Below are positions 24,167-36,965 of a stretch of DNA of 64,000 bases, one piece after another; position 1 is the stretch's first letter, and the number at the start of each line of letters is the position of its first letter. The DNA is taken from positions 15,132,164-15,196,163 of the forward strand of contig CM049315.1 in assembly GCA_026874595.1 (NCBI GenBank), given 5' to 3'. Source of the stretch: Sipunculus nudus. Taxonomy: Eukaryota > Annelida > Sipuncula > Golfingiida > Sipunculidae. The translations under genes were made by a program, and so were the position numbers. The notes under the pieces are model-generated. The model worked only from the letters and a program-made list of their open reading frames with translations. It did not search any database and was not told the origin of the DNA.

Positions 24167-25713
24167 TACAGTTGATGTATAATTTATATTTAACTCCTAC
24201 ACCCAACTGCAAAATCCGCGAATCGTCACTGGTTTGATAGTTTTCAAGTGGTTCCTTGCAACACAATCACTGCATTCACGAACATTCAGGGGAGTCTCAA
24301 AGAATTTAAGGGGTTATCCAGTGAGTTTTAAATGCCGGGAAATCCTTAAAGATACTCCATACAAATCGTGAAAGGGGCAATAATAAAAATCACAAGTGCG
24401 TTCATAGACCACCGCACATGTTCCCAACTGTCAACTGCTTTGCCCCTGCCGCCACTTACGGTCACTCCCTGTCGCCACTTATGGTCACGGCAATGGGATG
24501 TATTTTCATCATTTGGTGAAAAACGATGCGAGATTTGACGAGATTTACAAATAAATCACTGAATATCACTTGAAATTATTTTCGTTTGCTGGGAAAAGAT
24601 GAGAGATTTGGCTAGATTTTAAAATTTATCATGTCAAGCTTCTCAAATGCTACCAAATGAAATGAAAACTGGTCCTCTTTAGCTTAAAATGAGATCGAGT
24701 TATAAGCATGTCTGTGAAACCTCGTAGATTCTCCGTTACGGCAAACCGTACGAGATTTGCCGAGAGCAACTAAATGACTTAGACCTAAGAAAATGCTAAC
24801 TCACACAAAAATAAAACTATACCTCTCTAGCATAAAATTTGACAGAGATAGATAAAGGCAGAAATAATTAAACCTTAGCTAAAAGAAATGCGTGTCATGG
24901 TTTATTAAGTCGAAGACTATATAACAAGTCACTTTGAATCTGACCTCCAAAACAAAGACGGCTGCTCTTAGGTTGTACCTGTGCTCATTCATCCCGATGA
25001 ACACTTTAAAGTTCCATTTTATGTATTTTTATGGCACAGCTGTCGATTGCCTTATTTTAATTGAAGAATCCTTTAATCAAGAGCACATAATGATCCAGGT
25101 TTCACCCAATGGACTGTTCTTTGGGAGTTACCTTAACCTTTCACAGAAAAGAAAAATCTGTTGATAACCTTTGAGTAAAGTTGTTAAAAGAACACTCCAA
25201 TCATCTAGCCAACCGACCAACCAACAATCCACCCAACAAACAGCAATAAAACATAATATCTGCTAGTTAAAGTCAAACTATAACTATGCTGCCCAGTGTT
25301 CACTGCTAATTACCCACTTAACACCAATAAAATGGACAATGCTACTTTGTGGAAACCACATATTTATAGCTGGAAGATCTTATTTAAGCATGTTAATCAT
25401 TTCAAAAGTGAAGCGAAAATGTCAGAATTGACCTTTATTTTGTAGGAATGTAACTGGAACTTTCTTAAACCTCTGACACATGCCTCACCACTCGGATATC
25501 CACGAGGTAAGAAGAGTGATGCGTATCAGCCATTAATTGCCCTCTAGTGGCAGTGAATGGGGTGAGGGTGATATTCTTCCACACCCCACCGGTCAACTTA
25601 GCTGAAACGGACTACAGTTCAGTCTTCAGTTGTGATTAAATATTCTGAAGTGGGTTATCATCATAGTTGTCTCTGACATATTTATAGAAACTTGCTCTCT
25701 GCTAAATGAAGAG
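24167..25713. other. Non-coding stretch without recognised feature
   Basis: A short local duplication (GCCACTTACGGTCAC / GCCACTTATGGTCAC) lies at 24452-24488. A 76-codon plus-strand open stretch at 24934-25164 has no recognisable motif or splice context. Confidence 0.45.
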
Positions 25714-26167
25714 AGTGCTGTTACAACCCATAATGTAATAACCGGCCCATAATGTAATAACGGCCCATATTGTAATAAAAACGACCCATAATGTAATAAT
25801 CATACCCTGCCCATATTGTAATAAAACTAGCCCATACTGTAATAACGGCCCATAATGTAATAAAAAACGGCCCATATTGTAATATCGGCTCATATTGTAA
25901 TAAAAACGACCCATATTGTAATAATCATACCCTACCCTTATTGTAATAAAACGGGGAGTGGGAAATACGACCCATATTGTAATAACATATTTATACTGTA
26001 ATAACATATGTTTAAGCTAAAGAATGACAGGGCACACGCTTAGTGTCATTTACATAATTTCCTGCCCCCTCCCATACCCTCTCCATGAACCTGTTACTAA
26101 CCTTAATGAAACCATGGTTCACAATTGAATAAAAAAATCATATTTTCATACACTAAAATATAACGTA

Positions 26168-26168
26168 T

Positions 26169-26241
<73 letters not shown>

Positions 26242-26243
26242 TA
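26168..26243. repeat. (TAA)n microsatellite with inverted ATT tail
   Basis: About 24 TAA/AAT triplets, followed at once by TTATTATTATTATTA and another AATAATAATA, so the tract can fold on itself. It lies inside the foldback-like element. Confidence 0.9.
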
Positions 26244-26420
26244 ATAATTATTATTATTATTATTTTAATAATAATAATATATATATACATATATATATAT
26301 ACACGTATATATAACAGTTTTCATAGTACCCATGTATGCATATTAGCCCCCCCCCCCCTACAACTTTCGAATTTCTAGATCCGCCACTTATCATGGCCCC
26401 CTGCCCTCCCTCAAACCTGG

Positions 26421-26482
26421 TTACGCCCCTGAATCTCCCCGCTCTGCGCCCTATGCTCTACCTCTAGAACACAGAAACCGGC
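26421..26482 (-). mobile_element. SINE family 1 head fragment next to a CAGGGGCGTAAC-type end
   Basis: GCTCTACCTCTAGAACACAGAAACCGG matches the inverted tRNA-like head of the SINE at 33.9 kb. It is directly preceded by GTTACGCCCCTG, the inverted form of a CAGGGGCG-type DNA transposon terminus. Both are fragments nested in the 25719-27410 element. Confidence 0.45.
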
Positions 26483-26882
26483 ATTTTCAAATTGTTGTTT
26501 TGTTGTTTGGGCTAATTATTTTTAAAAATTAAATTGTAAACTCTTGAATCGCACGAATGACGCATCCAGGTTTTAACTTCAAATACGTGCGTTGAAAGCT
26601 CTTTATCTATGCGACGTGTTATACATGTTAACCTAAGACATCTTAACCAATACATATATAGGCACCAAAAATTGCAGCAGTACCTCCATTTATAATTTCC
26701 AAATCTCGGGAGGTTTCGAGAGATCATATAAAATATTCTCTATGATACATTGAGCAAAACGCACTGAAATTTAAACTTTCATTTATATTTTAAAAAGAAT
26801 TAAAATACATTTAAATGAATCGATAATGAGAGTTTTGTATATTTTATCTGTTAAAATTGACAAAATATTTACATTTTGGCGA

Positions 26883-26887
26883 TATAC

Positions 26888-26918
<31 letters not shown>

Positions 26919-26926
26919 AATATATA

Positions 26927-26963
<37 letters not shown>

Positions 26964-26974
26964 TTATATATATT
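26883..26974. repeat. (AT)n microsatellite, interrupted
   Basis: About 90 bp of AT repeat with AAA and TTT interruptions. Confidence 0.95.
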
Positions 26975-27415
26975 ATCTTGTTTAAATACTTTATCACCCT
27001 ATTTAAACACTGATTCAACAAAAGGATAATCATGAATCATGGCCATATTTCGCTCATATTAGCTTGGTCACCGTTTTAAACAAATAGTCATTATGTAATC
27101 CAGTGGTTTTTCATACTTGTACGTTCACTTACACATTCGTGTCACGAGAAGTCAATATTTGAATTGTCTAAGTTAATTTGCATGAACTTTGATTTATAAA
27201 ATTATTGGCCGTTTTACCCACCTTCGATTTTATTACAATATGGGCCGTTTTACCCACTTGCGATTTTATAACAATATGGGCAGGGTATAGTTATTACAGA
27301 ATGGGCCGTTTTTATTACATTATGGGCTATTATTACATTATGGGTCGTTTTTATTACAATATGGGCCGTTATTTCATTATGGGCCAGTTAATACATTATG
27401 GGTCGTTACAAGTGC

Positions 27416-28254
27416 CATATGATTTTTTCTTTGGTGTCAGGGATTCTAAATCCATAGGAATAATAGAAAAATTAAAACCAGTATCTGAGATTCTCTACAG
27501 ATTCCATCATGTTTGTCCAAGGCAACAAAGACAGGTATAGAATAAAAACCTTCAACTCCAAATTATAACGCCTATAATTATACCGGTACAGTTTTTTTTA
27601 ATGATGTAAGTATTTTAAATATTTAATTTTCTTTCCTTAAATGTTATATCTATAGATAAAATTTAAACAAAAAGTTAACGCAAGGTACTTTTAGTTAGTT
27701 CGTGTTAGACTAAAGGAAAACCGCACCAGTATGGTTCCCTTGTATACCACCATGCATATTATTTATTTTTTTTTTTAAATGTTAAAAATAATATAACAGG
27801 TTGATCTATAATCTCTATTTGTTATGGATTTTAATAACTGGTTTAGTGGGGTGTGCTTCCTAAACCACAATAAGCGACGGTCTTCCCAACATCGCCTTGT
27901 ATGAGAAAGGGGGTTCCAACAGCTCAGTTGTGTGGTTACATTCCAAGGTCTTTTTTCCATTACAAATAATTTATCATCTCACTCAAAGAATATATGATGA
28001 TGTATATTAACTAAAGGAATCATATTCGTATCAACATCATAAAAAGGGCTTTATAAAAAACTTTGTTTTTATATTTTGGAATCCCTTTCTGCAGGTCATG
28101 GTAAAAACGCTAAATGCCAAATTAATGTCGCTGTTGAGCAACGGCACTATTGTTCATCCTTATTTACTACGTCACTGAGGACGTCACTCATAATCGTAAC
28201 ACAAATGTCACCATCGTGTCTCCAATAGCCAGGCTCTGAGAAAAGGTGGCCTAC
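27416..28254. other. Non-coding stretch without recognised feature
   Basis: AT-rich, no supported gene or repeat. Confidence 0.45.
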
Positions 28255-28327
28255 CGTCTGTCGGGGCATCGCCTGGACTGTACATCAATATCCACGAGGT
28301 AACCCGAAGTTCATCTAATATCATCAT
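28255..28327 (-). CDS. Candidate internal exon, possibly a discoidin-like (F5/8 type C) fragment
   Basis: On the minus strand a good pyrimidine-rich acceptor (GCTCTTTTTCTACAG, ending at 28328) is followed by a 73-base stretch open in only one frame; the other two stop within six codons. It encodes LDELRVTSWILMYSPGD, in which VTSWILMYS resembles the strand VTSYKLxYS of F5/8 type C domains. It ends GAC G followed by GTAGGC, a weak donor, giving a phase-1 intron. The match is short, the donor poor and no partner exon is visible, so this is a hint only. Confidence 0.22.
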
Positions 28328-30115
28328 CTGTAGAAAAAGAGCAATGTGATTTATTACATCAAACACCCTCACTGGCAAATACACAAACACTCAATAAAGC
28401 ACACACACACGTTGAAATAGAATAGCTCATGGGACTCACACAGAACACCTGAAGATGCATACAGAAGGACACACAAGTGCATAGATAGCGCAATTTCGGC
28501 CCTCTGACTTCAGTATCTATACGACCAGCGTACTACCGTCAGAGTGTATTTACATCTTGCAACGAGGACCCCACTGTGATGATGATGCAAATATTTTCGT
28601 CATTTTTGGAAAGCCTCATGGTCTACAAGTACGCTCTCATTTGATATAAACCAGACCTATCATTAGCTTTTTAGTATACATTCTAACAATGATACCATGT
28701 GTTAGGAAATTTCCGTTTGAACTCCGCCTATTAGTAAATCCCTCTGCATGATTGTTGGTTCTAACAGCATGAATATAAACATGGCTCGCACGGATGACTG
28801 GACAATTGCCAATTTTTGCGCTATACAGGAAATGACCATAGCCATTGACATTTTGTTTTGTTTTTGAGGTCACATGTATAAATTTGTGTTTATTCATCAT
28901 TCGTGACCTAATGTTAAGATTACCACGGGATCAATGACATTTCATTATTTGCAGTACATTCCCCCGTATGACTTGCCTCACGACTCATGTTAGGCTTACC
29001 AGCCCAAAATAAATGTCTGGGATTGCCTGGTGAGTCGTGTATTTACGGCTGGTGCACATTACGTACAGTTATTCAGGTCATACCCACTCACCACTCACGC
29101 TTTATCTCTACTTGAAATAAGGTCGAAATGTCTGTTTAGTCGTTGCATATGTTATGAAGGAAGCCGTAGCGAAATAATGTAAAGAAAGACGCCATCTATG
29201 TTTCTGTGTATTTGACTGTATGTGTGCTTGTGTGCATGTTTATTAATTTATATAGCTTAATATATCTCGGTGTTTGTTTGTGCAAAGGATATCTCAAAAA
29301 GCTGCGGATGTACATGTACTCCCAGGAAATATGACAGAGAGCTAGGCGTTATTCCTAGAAAGCTTAAACGATTAAAACGTGGAGCTAATTGAGATTTAGC
29401 GTATATGCTGGATTAATCTTCCGTGTGTCTGTCGGTGTGTCTTGTACAAGGTATACATCTAAAACAGCCATGTTGCAATATTTATGTACGAATCCATTTA
29501 TGTCGCCAGTGATAATGCAGGGAAAATATAAGACTTACCACTTAAAGTTGTATACAGGACTCCTTTTGAAGACTTGACCAAATTGTATGTTTTTCGTTCA
29601 TGTCCGCCTTTATAAATGGAAAGCTACTGTATCTTTCTGAGGCAATTTTCACCGAAAATTAGAGGATTTCCTGTTCCTGAAAAAAACTCTTCCCCTATAT
29701 CTTTGTGTCATGTAGTCAAACTGTAGAGAGGTTAAATATTTACTATTTATATTTCTTCCAAATTAGTATATAAAATTTCAATATTTTACAACATGTTAAA
29801 GTCAATGGCGCAAAGGCACATTTACGTTTATAACTTGCATAATATTATCTTCTAAATGTAATACTCGGAGTGAAAAAGCTGATATGTTGAAGTCTTATGT
29901 TAGGCCAAAGAATATGGGTTGGTTCTTAGGCACCTTTTTTCCAGAAATCACCACGGCCAGGCGATATTTTATTTTTACCTTTTTTGTATGTTTTGATAAA
30001 AAGTCATATGATAAGGTAAAAGCTTGAAAATAACAGAAATTTTTGCTGAACAGGTAAAAGCACTACATAACAAAAGAAATCTTATCAAAATTGTATTATT
30101 TTATCTTCTTGAAAG
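28328..30115. other. Non-coding stretch without recognised feature
   Basis: No supported gene. Scattered short open stretches lack splice or family evidence. Confidence 0.45.
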
Positions 30116-30224
30116 ATGAAAATCAAAATACGACATTTTGATGCGGGGAGTAAAAATTGTCGCGGGCGGTGCTTGAGAACCATACCTTTCATTATTTATT
30201 TTTTGGCCTTAAACTTTGCATTTT

Positions 30225-30345
30225 ACCGGTGTCCGTGGTCTCGACAGCACGCAAGACTCCTAAGAGCACAGATCGCGAGTTCGACTACCGGTATCACCAG
30301 AGGAGCCGTGTTCACGGTCGATCCCAACCAGGGTCTTGTGCTCTG
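30225..30345 (+). mobile_element. tRNA-like SINE
   Basis: TGGTCTCGACAGCACGCAAG (A-box-like) and GCGAGTTCGACTACC (B box, GTTCGACTAC) occur in tRNA spacing, followed by a GGTCGATCCCAACC stretch. It is not a functional tRNA gene. Confidence 0.4.
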
Positions 30346-30519
30346 CAGTTTTTCTGCAGCTGTTCATTAATATCCTCATCCTCAACTAATGAATTTGAAA
30401 GTAATAAACTGCAGATAACTTAAATAAAATCTGATTGCTAATTAATAAAGAGAAATATAAAAAACGAAAATTAATCACAACTATTGGGATATTAGATGCA
30501 AGGAGAGACATTGCAGCTC

Positions 30520-30583
30520 AGCGGGGGCCGCGCGCCGAAGGCGCCCCCTCCGGAACCGCCACTGATAGCAAAGGCCATTTTTA

Positions 30584-30649
<66 letters not shown>

Positions 30650-30760
30650 CCTAAGTGAAATTCCGAAAGGACGGCGAGGACTGGATTCGAACGGGGTAGG
30701 GGGGTGGGGCATGGCCCCCTGCGCCCCCCCCCCTGGCTACGCCCCTGATACATCTTCAGT
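30520..30760. mobile_element. DNA transposon debris with CAGGGGCGTAGC-type end
   Basis: The right part ends CTGGCTACGCCCCTG (30734-30748), the inverted form of the terminus CAGGGGCGTAGC found on many short hAT-like elements. G- and C-rich tracts (GGGGGCCGCG, GCGCCCCCTCC, CCCCCCCCCCTGG) surround it. An (AT)n tract has expanded within. Confidence 0.45.
30587..30646. repeat. (AT)n microsatellite, long
   Basis: 60 bp of alternating AT. Confidence 0.95.
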
Positions 30761-32760
30761 CAGGGTCGTTCAACATAGTCTTTATCTGATGGTCGTGGAC
30801 ACAGCTCTCAAGCATTGCGGTAAACTGGAACGTGTCATATGGGCTAAGCGGTCTCCAGCCTAGGGCCTTCAATTGTATAAGGGCCTCGGCCACCCACTAA
30901 CAAATAAATAAATTGTTATTTAATTTATTTTATTCGTAAATATTGATAAAAATAAGGCCATATGTTCATAAGGCCATAAGTTTTTCAATAAAATCTTTGA
31001 TTAATTTGCATAAGAAAAAGCTGAAAAGAATCGGTTACTGCAATCACTTTATGGAGACTGGAGCACGGCAATGGATGTATTGTATATTAATATTTATACT
31101 TATATAATAATGTTAAAGTTAGTCATTTTCTTCTGTTATTTCCAAACAAAAAAGGCAGTCGCTTTGTAAGAATCAGAGAGGGGGGGGGGGGGGGGTGTCT
31201 TCGGTTTGGTCTTCCATTTACATTACTCAGGCAATGACATTACCAGCTGCATGGGAAGGGGTATAGCAACACACTGGTAACTTCACTGGTGCGGAGGTAG
31301 TCTGTAATACAAAACAGGTAGAACAAAAGAACTCTCAATGATATGCTTATTAAGTCTCCCCTGTAGAGAGTGGGGTGGGGTTTGGGGTAGATGAGTTCAT
31401 TTTAATATCCATGCTTGGTGGTGGTGGGGGGGGGGGGGGGGTCAGGGTAAACTTTTTTTAGATTCTCCCGTGTGCAAAACGAATGATTACAATACTTTAT
31501 TACACTATTTATTTTTTTATTTCTGACTTTCTTCGGCCCGTGTGTTAATTAAATAAAAATGGTTGTTGTCAGAGTACTAGTCACAGGGAGTACTTTGTAA
31601 TTCATATAATTCTGGACCTTTGCCTGAGCTCCAAGCTACTCCAAAGGACATTGAGGCATTTCGTCGATGATACACCACCATTTGAATATAGTTGTACTCC
31701 CATCACTCCCTGGCAGAACATGTCTCATTCATAATAAGGCACACAAAAGATAGCACAAATAAATAACAAAACACCTAAATTCATGCCCTTGAAGTCCTAC
31801 TGCATTAAATGAAATAACAGTACTCTAACTGCTGGCCAATGGAGAAAACAAAGATCGCTCCGTCTTCATTCAATTAAAGGTTCTAGACTAGTGCCAAAAT
31901 TCCTATGCATTTTATTGAGTTATTTGAGGGTTACTGATTTTAAGGTTAGGATGAGGCTGATATCGACCCTTGCATACTAAACATATGATATAAAGTGACA
32001 AAACTCCTTGTTTGTATTTTATCTTCCGGGAAATTTTAGTTTTTAAAGGTTACGAATAAGAGTTAAGGTTAGGGTTATATAATCTCAGGTCTGCTGAACA
32101 GGGAAAACAACATGCCGGTTTGTGTTACGTCTTTAGGGAAGAGAGGTAGTGGGCCACCTTATTTCCTCTCACACCAACAAAATCATGCCCCTTGACGGAG
32201 CTAATACTCAAAGATGCCAGTGGAAGATTCTTGAATCCATTAAATAAATGTTAAATTTAAAGTACTGAAAACTGACTAAAAAACTCATAAAATTGTCAAA
32301 AATTAAAAAAAATACGTCCTCCGATTTACCAACTGAAATGCTTTCATCATGTTCATTATATGTGCAAAATAAAGTGATAACTCCTACAACCTTTGCATTG
32401 AAAAGTCATTATGTGTGTCTGAGTTTGATTGAAAAGGCCGACCAAGAACCAGAGCCAAAGTACCAATGTGTCAGGTTGGGAAAATTTCTTTAAAATTCGC
32501 ATGATGACAGGGATATATATACCAGTATGATAAACGTACTTTCATTTTTTATTAGTTTAACAAACCATAAATGCATCAGAGGCCAGAATGTGCGTTTTAT
32601 GGGCCTAAAGACACAAAAACGCATATAAAATCACCAAATATGTCGGCTAATTTTGGTCGCCAATTTTGGTATGTGGGCTAATTGGTTAACTTTACATATA
32701 TATGCACAATTTCTAGAGGATCTGTCCAGGCATTGTTAGGCCAAGCTGTTGAGCTTCACA
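30761..32760. other. Non-coding stretch with two poly-G tracts
   Basis: Poly-G runs lie at 31179-31195 and 31424-31441. No gene recognised. Confidence 0.5.
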
Positions 32761-32762
32761 GA

Positions 32763-32807
<45 letters not shown>

Positions 32808-32812
32808 AAATA
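32763..32812. repeat. (CA)n then (AT)n microsatellite
   Basis: Compound dinucleotide repeat. Confidence 0.95.
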
Positions 32813-32889
32813 AATACTCAACGAAATAAATAAACATACGATTTGTGTTTTCTAATGGCTTATGACTAATACAAATAGTAGAATAAATC

Positions 32890-33249
32890 TTATCTATTTA
32901 AATCTATGATACATTTTCTATCGTTTAGAATGACAGCGTACAAGAGCGGTACTGATAAAAGCGATATAAGTACAGGTACTTTACGATTTGCACGACCAGA
33001 ACTAGCTTGTTTGTATTGATACGTTTCATCATAGCAACCACTCGAATACATGCTACCTGTGAAGGTCAAGGGGCCAGACTGTGAAAGCGTTTTAGTGCTA
33101 CGTTCTGGTATACAGCTGTGTGTATACAAAGGAGTGACATATACAAGGACCTCATTTGTTCTTCTTCTCAAGTGTTTCCTCAAAATGCGCCGACAGTTCT
33201 CGAGTATCTCGTGTATATCATTGCGAGGGAGTGTACAGTTGTTTGATTG
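32890..33249 (-). CDS. Candidate last exon of a membrane-anchored extracellular protein
   Basis: On the minus strand the acceptor GCTTATTTTTAG (ending at 33250) is directly followed by 119 open codons and a TAA stop; the in-frame TAG of the acceptor itself closes the frame upstream, so splicing in phase 0 is required. The product begins QSNNCTLPRNDIHEIL, has four cysteines (residues 5, 19, 46, 72) in a Ser/Thr/Tyr-rich stretch, and then a hydrophobic segment VPVLISLLSVPLLYAVIL (about residues 91-108) followed by a short basic tail. That fits an ectodomain with a single membrane span, or a lipid-anchor signal with a slightly long tail. I do not recognise the family. The signal-peptide exons at 45.4 and 54.6 kb are on the same strand upstream, but end in phase 1, so at least one more exon would be needed to join them. 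No AATAAA is seen shortly after the stop. Confidence 0.45.
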   Translation of the reverse strand, partial: QSNNCTLPRNDIHEILENCRRILRKHLRRRTNEVLVYVTPLYTHSCIPERSTKTLSQSGPLTFTGSMYSSGCYDETYQYKQASSGRANRKVPVLISLLSVPLLYAVILNDRKCIIDLNR

Positions 33250-33592
33250 CTAAAAATAAGCTCAAGAGTAGCTTTTGTTGAATATGATTTCTGTTCGAGG
33301 ACGTGGTTATATGGCCCTGCGTGACTGAGCTCTCACGTGGTCGTGAAGACAATTGATCAGTATTGAAAAATGAATCCTTATCAAACCTCAGCCAGGTGGC
33401 CTAGTATTACATGTTCCCCCTTGTTGGTGTGTATGTTAGCAAATTTACACAAAACATCAGGCAAAAAAAAATCCAAAAGATTTTGATCGAATTATGTTTA
33501 CGGTTAGGTTATCACCCCTTGGAAAATCAATTAATTTTCGCTTGTATTCTCAGTCATCGATAATATATATATATATATTTAAAGATTTTTTT

Positions 33593-33948
33593 GGTGGAGG
33601 TAACCGCCTCCATCTTTTTAATGCTTGCTCAACTAAGTATGTACATCTGCAGAACTCCATTCCGGTTTCGGACTACGTGACAGGGCTTACACACGATTTT
33701 CTGGCGTCACCCAGGCTCGGTGAACCACTCCTGCGGGTCCTGGGTGTGTCTCCGAGGAACCCTCGAAAGGCGCACTCGTTTGTTAGTGAATCACGACTAT
33801 TGGGTACAGTCTCCCCATTAAGCCTGCAGATCGCTCACCCTGGGTGGGGGCCGACCGTGAAAAATCTCACCGGCTCGGCTGAGATTCGAACTCACGATCT
33901 CCCGGCTTTGAGCCCTGCGCTCTACCCCTGAGCCACAGAAGCCGGTTG
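33593..33948 (-). mobile_element. tRNA-derived SINE (family 1), best copy
   Basis: Minus-strand head AACCGGCTTCTGTGGCTCAG GGGTAGAGCG holds a canonical A box; the B box GAGTTCGAATCTC is at 33893-33881. The body continues through CGGTCGGCCCCCACCC and GGCTTAATGGGGAG to the tail GGTTACCTCCACC followed by an A-rich run. Length is about 356 bp. A diverged copy lies at 20848-21200 and a head fragment at 26437-26482. A plus-strand open frame across it is incidental. Confidence 0.8.
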
Positions 33949-35589
33949 ATAATATATTTTTAATCAAAAAGACGTTGCCGAATGAGTGGCTATTTGTTGG
34001 TTTTAAGACCTGGTTTGCTCCAAAAAGCTCACATGCGAACTGGGGAACAGCGATATTGTATGTAAAAGAGCACAGGAACATTTTAATTTACATCTTGGCT
34101 GAGGTGTATGTAGGCACTGACTGTGTAGGCACTGACTATGTAGGCACTGACTACAGTTCTAGTTTAGACTTTTGCTGAGTCTTTAAATAACGTAGAGACC
34201 GTTTATTATCGACAACAGCCAACACATCCAGGGAACAAACCGAGGTACAGATCTGTCACCCTGCTTGGAAAGACGGATTTGCACTCCAACAGCTGTGCCC
34301 TTTCGACACACTCGTAGTACAATTTATCAATCAATACACTTAGACTAAATGTTAATATATGCAGGCCCAAATACTACTATATGTAGCTGATGGGGTAGAT
34401 TTTCTGTAGAGATGTCTTATAAGTGAATTTACAATAAATCTAACAAATAACAGAACAGTTCATTCTGGAGCTTTTCAATTAACTGTTCGAAGCACCTTCC
34501 CCGACGTCTCCAAAGTCAGAGCGTGTCGGTCATGAGTTAGGGTAGCACTGTAAACTATATTCATTCACACAGTACTTTCACCCTACTTCAATACATACAT
34601 ACCTACCTGTTAATACAGATTAGGTTTGCATATGTACAATGTTAACTAGCCAGGCCAGGTAGGAGGTTTAAGCCTATTTGAAAGCAAGCAATGTACAAGT
34701 TAGATCACGGTGAATGTGCGTGGCCACGAATCCTACTGCCCTCCCTCCGCCTTAAATATATAAAAGACCACCTTTATTGTTCTTTATATCAGACCTCGCT
34801 GAGATGCCACTATATCGAGGTCCCGTTGGTGGTCCCAATATCATGTTTCACTGAATATATATATATATATAAAGGATAAATATTATCAGAAAAATACAGT
34901 ACATAACAGTAATATTTCAATTTTTGATATTGTGATATTATAAGAGGCACAGTCCTCACCAGCTAACGCACTGAATGACCGAGTCAGATAACACAGTTAA
35001 CCCATGAGACCTCTCAGAGTGAAGCATTCCCCGATCAGGACGACACTTAACCTCTTTCACACAACTGATATTTTAATTTGTCATTGTGAATTCATTGATT
35101 AAAGTCCAAAGAGTGAGGACCGAGGACCACTTTGATATGTTAATGGGCTTGTTTACCTCGAGACAATGTTTAGGTGTATCATAAATTTCTTCCAGTTTAC
35201 CTTTAAAAATCTTGCTTGCAAAGTGAGTGCGTCAACACGACACCATGTAACATGCCCTACCGAAGTCCAGGTGCTTATGTGTTCGTGCATTGAAAGGAAA
35301 TTCAGGATTTTACATCACATAAACTTGGGTTACCGGGTGTCTTGCTTATTGTTACTGCATTAAGACCCAATTCACCGTCATAATTAACAAGCGATACCAA
35401 AATCTCATGTGATCATTTCAACCGAGATACGTAACTGATGAGTAACAGCAACCGCAGCATTGCTCCCACGAAACAGTACTGTAGTACCAATGGATGAAGT
35501 CAAACAAACTGAACATTGGTTAATTCAAAACGCTCCCATATATTAGAGCACTTTACCTGGATGTATTGAATGTTATGTGAACAATGCGA

Positions 35590-35591
<2 letters not shown>
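33949..35591. other. Non-coding stretch with a short 15-bp tandem repeat
   Basis: Three copies of GTAGGCACTGACT(G/A)T lie at 34109-34153. The rest, including (AT)n at 33562-33580 and 34855-34871, has no recognised gene. Confidence 0.5.

Positions 35592-35645
<54 letters not shown>
35592..35645. repeat. (AT)n microsatellite, long
   Basis: 54 bp of alternating AT. Confidence 0.95.
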
Positions 35646-35648
<3 letters not shown>

Positions 35649-36965
35649 TTTTAGTGAGATTGACTGAGTCACTATATTCTCGCCAGTTTAATCTGCCCTG
35701 TTCTTAGTGAACCTCTTCATTCAATTTGTAAAAAGGATATAAATACAGGCTATTCAAGAACTGCAGCACTGACATTCTGTGGGTGGGCTTCGGGGTATAT
35801 TTTGGACCAGGGCAGATTGGTCATATTTGTTCCCGCTTAGCTTTGCACACAGAACTAACTGGTGCTTTCCAGAACATTTGTAACATCCATGATATTGCAC
35901 TGGATAACATCCATCTTATATCTAGTTGTCTTTCGTTATCAATCACTTCTAGGTTATTTTGTACCTAACCTCTCTCCGGTACATGACTTCTGTAGAATCA
36001 ATAATATTACTTGCATTTCTGAAACATGGTCAAAAATGAAATAAAAAACGTATTTTGAAATATCCGATTCCCGATGGCATGAAAGGAACAGTATAATTTT
36101 ACCCCTTTTTTCGTTGACTGGAGCGTTAATCCTCGAAGGAGACGCATAAAAACAGAAATATGTCGACACATCGCCATCGTTATCGGCGCCTTATGGTGTC
36201 CAAGGTATAGACAATTTGTGCATAGTTCATATTTATCATATATGATATTGGAGTTGGTGGTAATATATGATCGAGTATGCATTTTTTTTTTGTAAGCAAT
36301 ATAGTCGTGCAAAGTCATCTAGTCGCTTTAAAGGATGTTCAAGGCTCTCCTCCCCTTGCAGGACATTTGTTAGATGAGAGGGTCACTAGATGGCGCTGAT
36401 TGTCAAATCAGTTTCGTTGTGCCGTGAACTTGAGACAATTTTAAAATGAATATATTGGTAACCAACTATAATTTGAGAAATCTTCTTCTGAAAATTCGTA
36501 TAGTAAATTTTATACACACCGATAAGCAGGTAAGCGGTTAAAGTTGACACAGATCACAATAGGTGAATGCTGACAATAGTATATTAATAGTTTGTGGCGT
36601 GTTTTTAAAATACTAACAATAGTATATTAATAGTTTGTTGTCTGCTTTAAGAACGAAATGATGCATTTATTTGACATGTTCGAATACATCCGCACGTATG
36701 AACTCCTGAATCTTCATTGAATAATCTAACAGTCTAAGGGAACATTATTTTCAAAATGCCTGAGGTGTCTTTCCAAGTGATATTGAAAACAAACAAACAT
36801 ACACAATACAACGTCAGTGGAAACCTCAGCTCACTCAGGCAGCTAGATTTCCAGATCATCATACACACAGAGATAAAAAAAATCTTATCAGCTTGTAAGT
36901 AATGATTTTATTGTTTTATGGCCTTGTGTATGGCATTGATTCAGTGAGAAAGGTGCATGTTTATG
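35646..36965. other. Non-coding stretch with a short tandem duplication
   Basis: ACAATAGTATATTAATAGTTTG occurs twice about 43 bases apart (36573 and 36616). No supported gene. Confidence 0.45.

Larger units (their letters stand above)
25719..27410. mobile_element. Foldback-like element with tandem-repeat inverted termini
   Basis: Both ends are arrays of ATTACA(T/A)TATGGG(C/T)CG-type units in opposite orientation: left about 25719-25990, right about 27200-27410. The outer ends match when inverted: TGTTACAACCCATAATG on the left, TGTAACGACCCATAATG on the right. The flanks carry the 5-bp direct repeat AGTGC (25714-25718 and 27411-27415), a fitting target-site duplication. Long inverted termini built of short repeats are the hallmark of foldback elements. 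The interior has no transposase; it holds a (TAA)n tract, a C-tract, a SINE fragment and (AT)n. Confidence 0.75.

Noticed and set aside
33494..33931. 145-codon plus-strand open frame
   Set aside because: It crosses a tRNA-derived SINE read on the minus strand; not a gene.
35862..36044. INNITCISETWSK-like residues as in LINE endonucleases
   Set aside because: Only about 15 residues match the xxCISETWL motif, with no further endonuclease residues around them.
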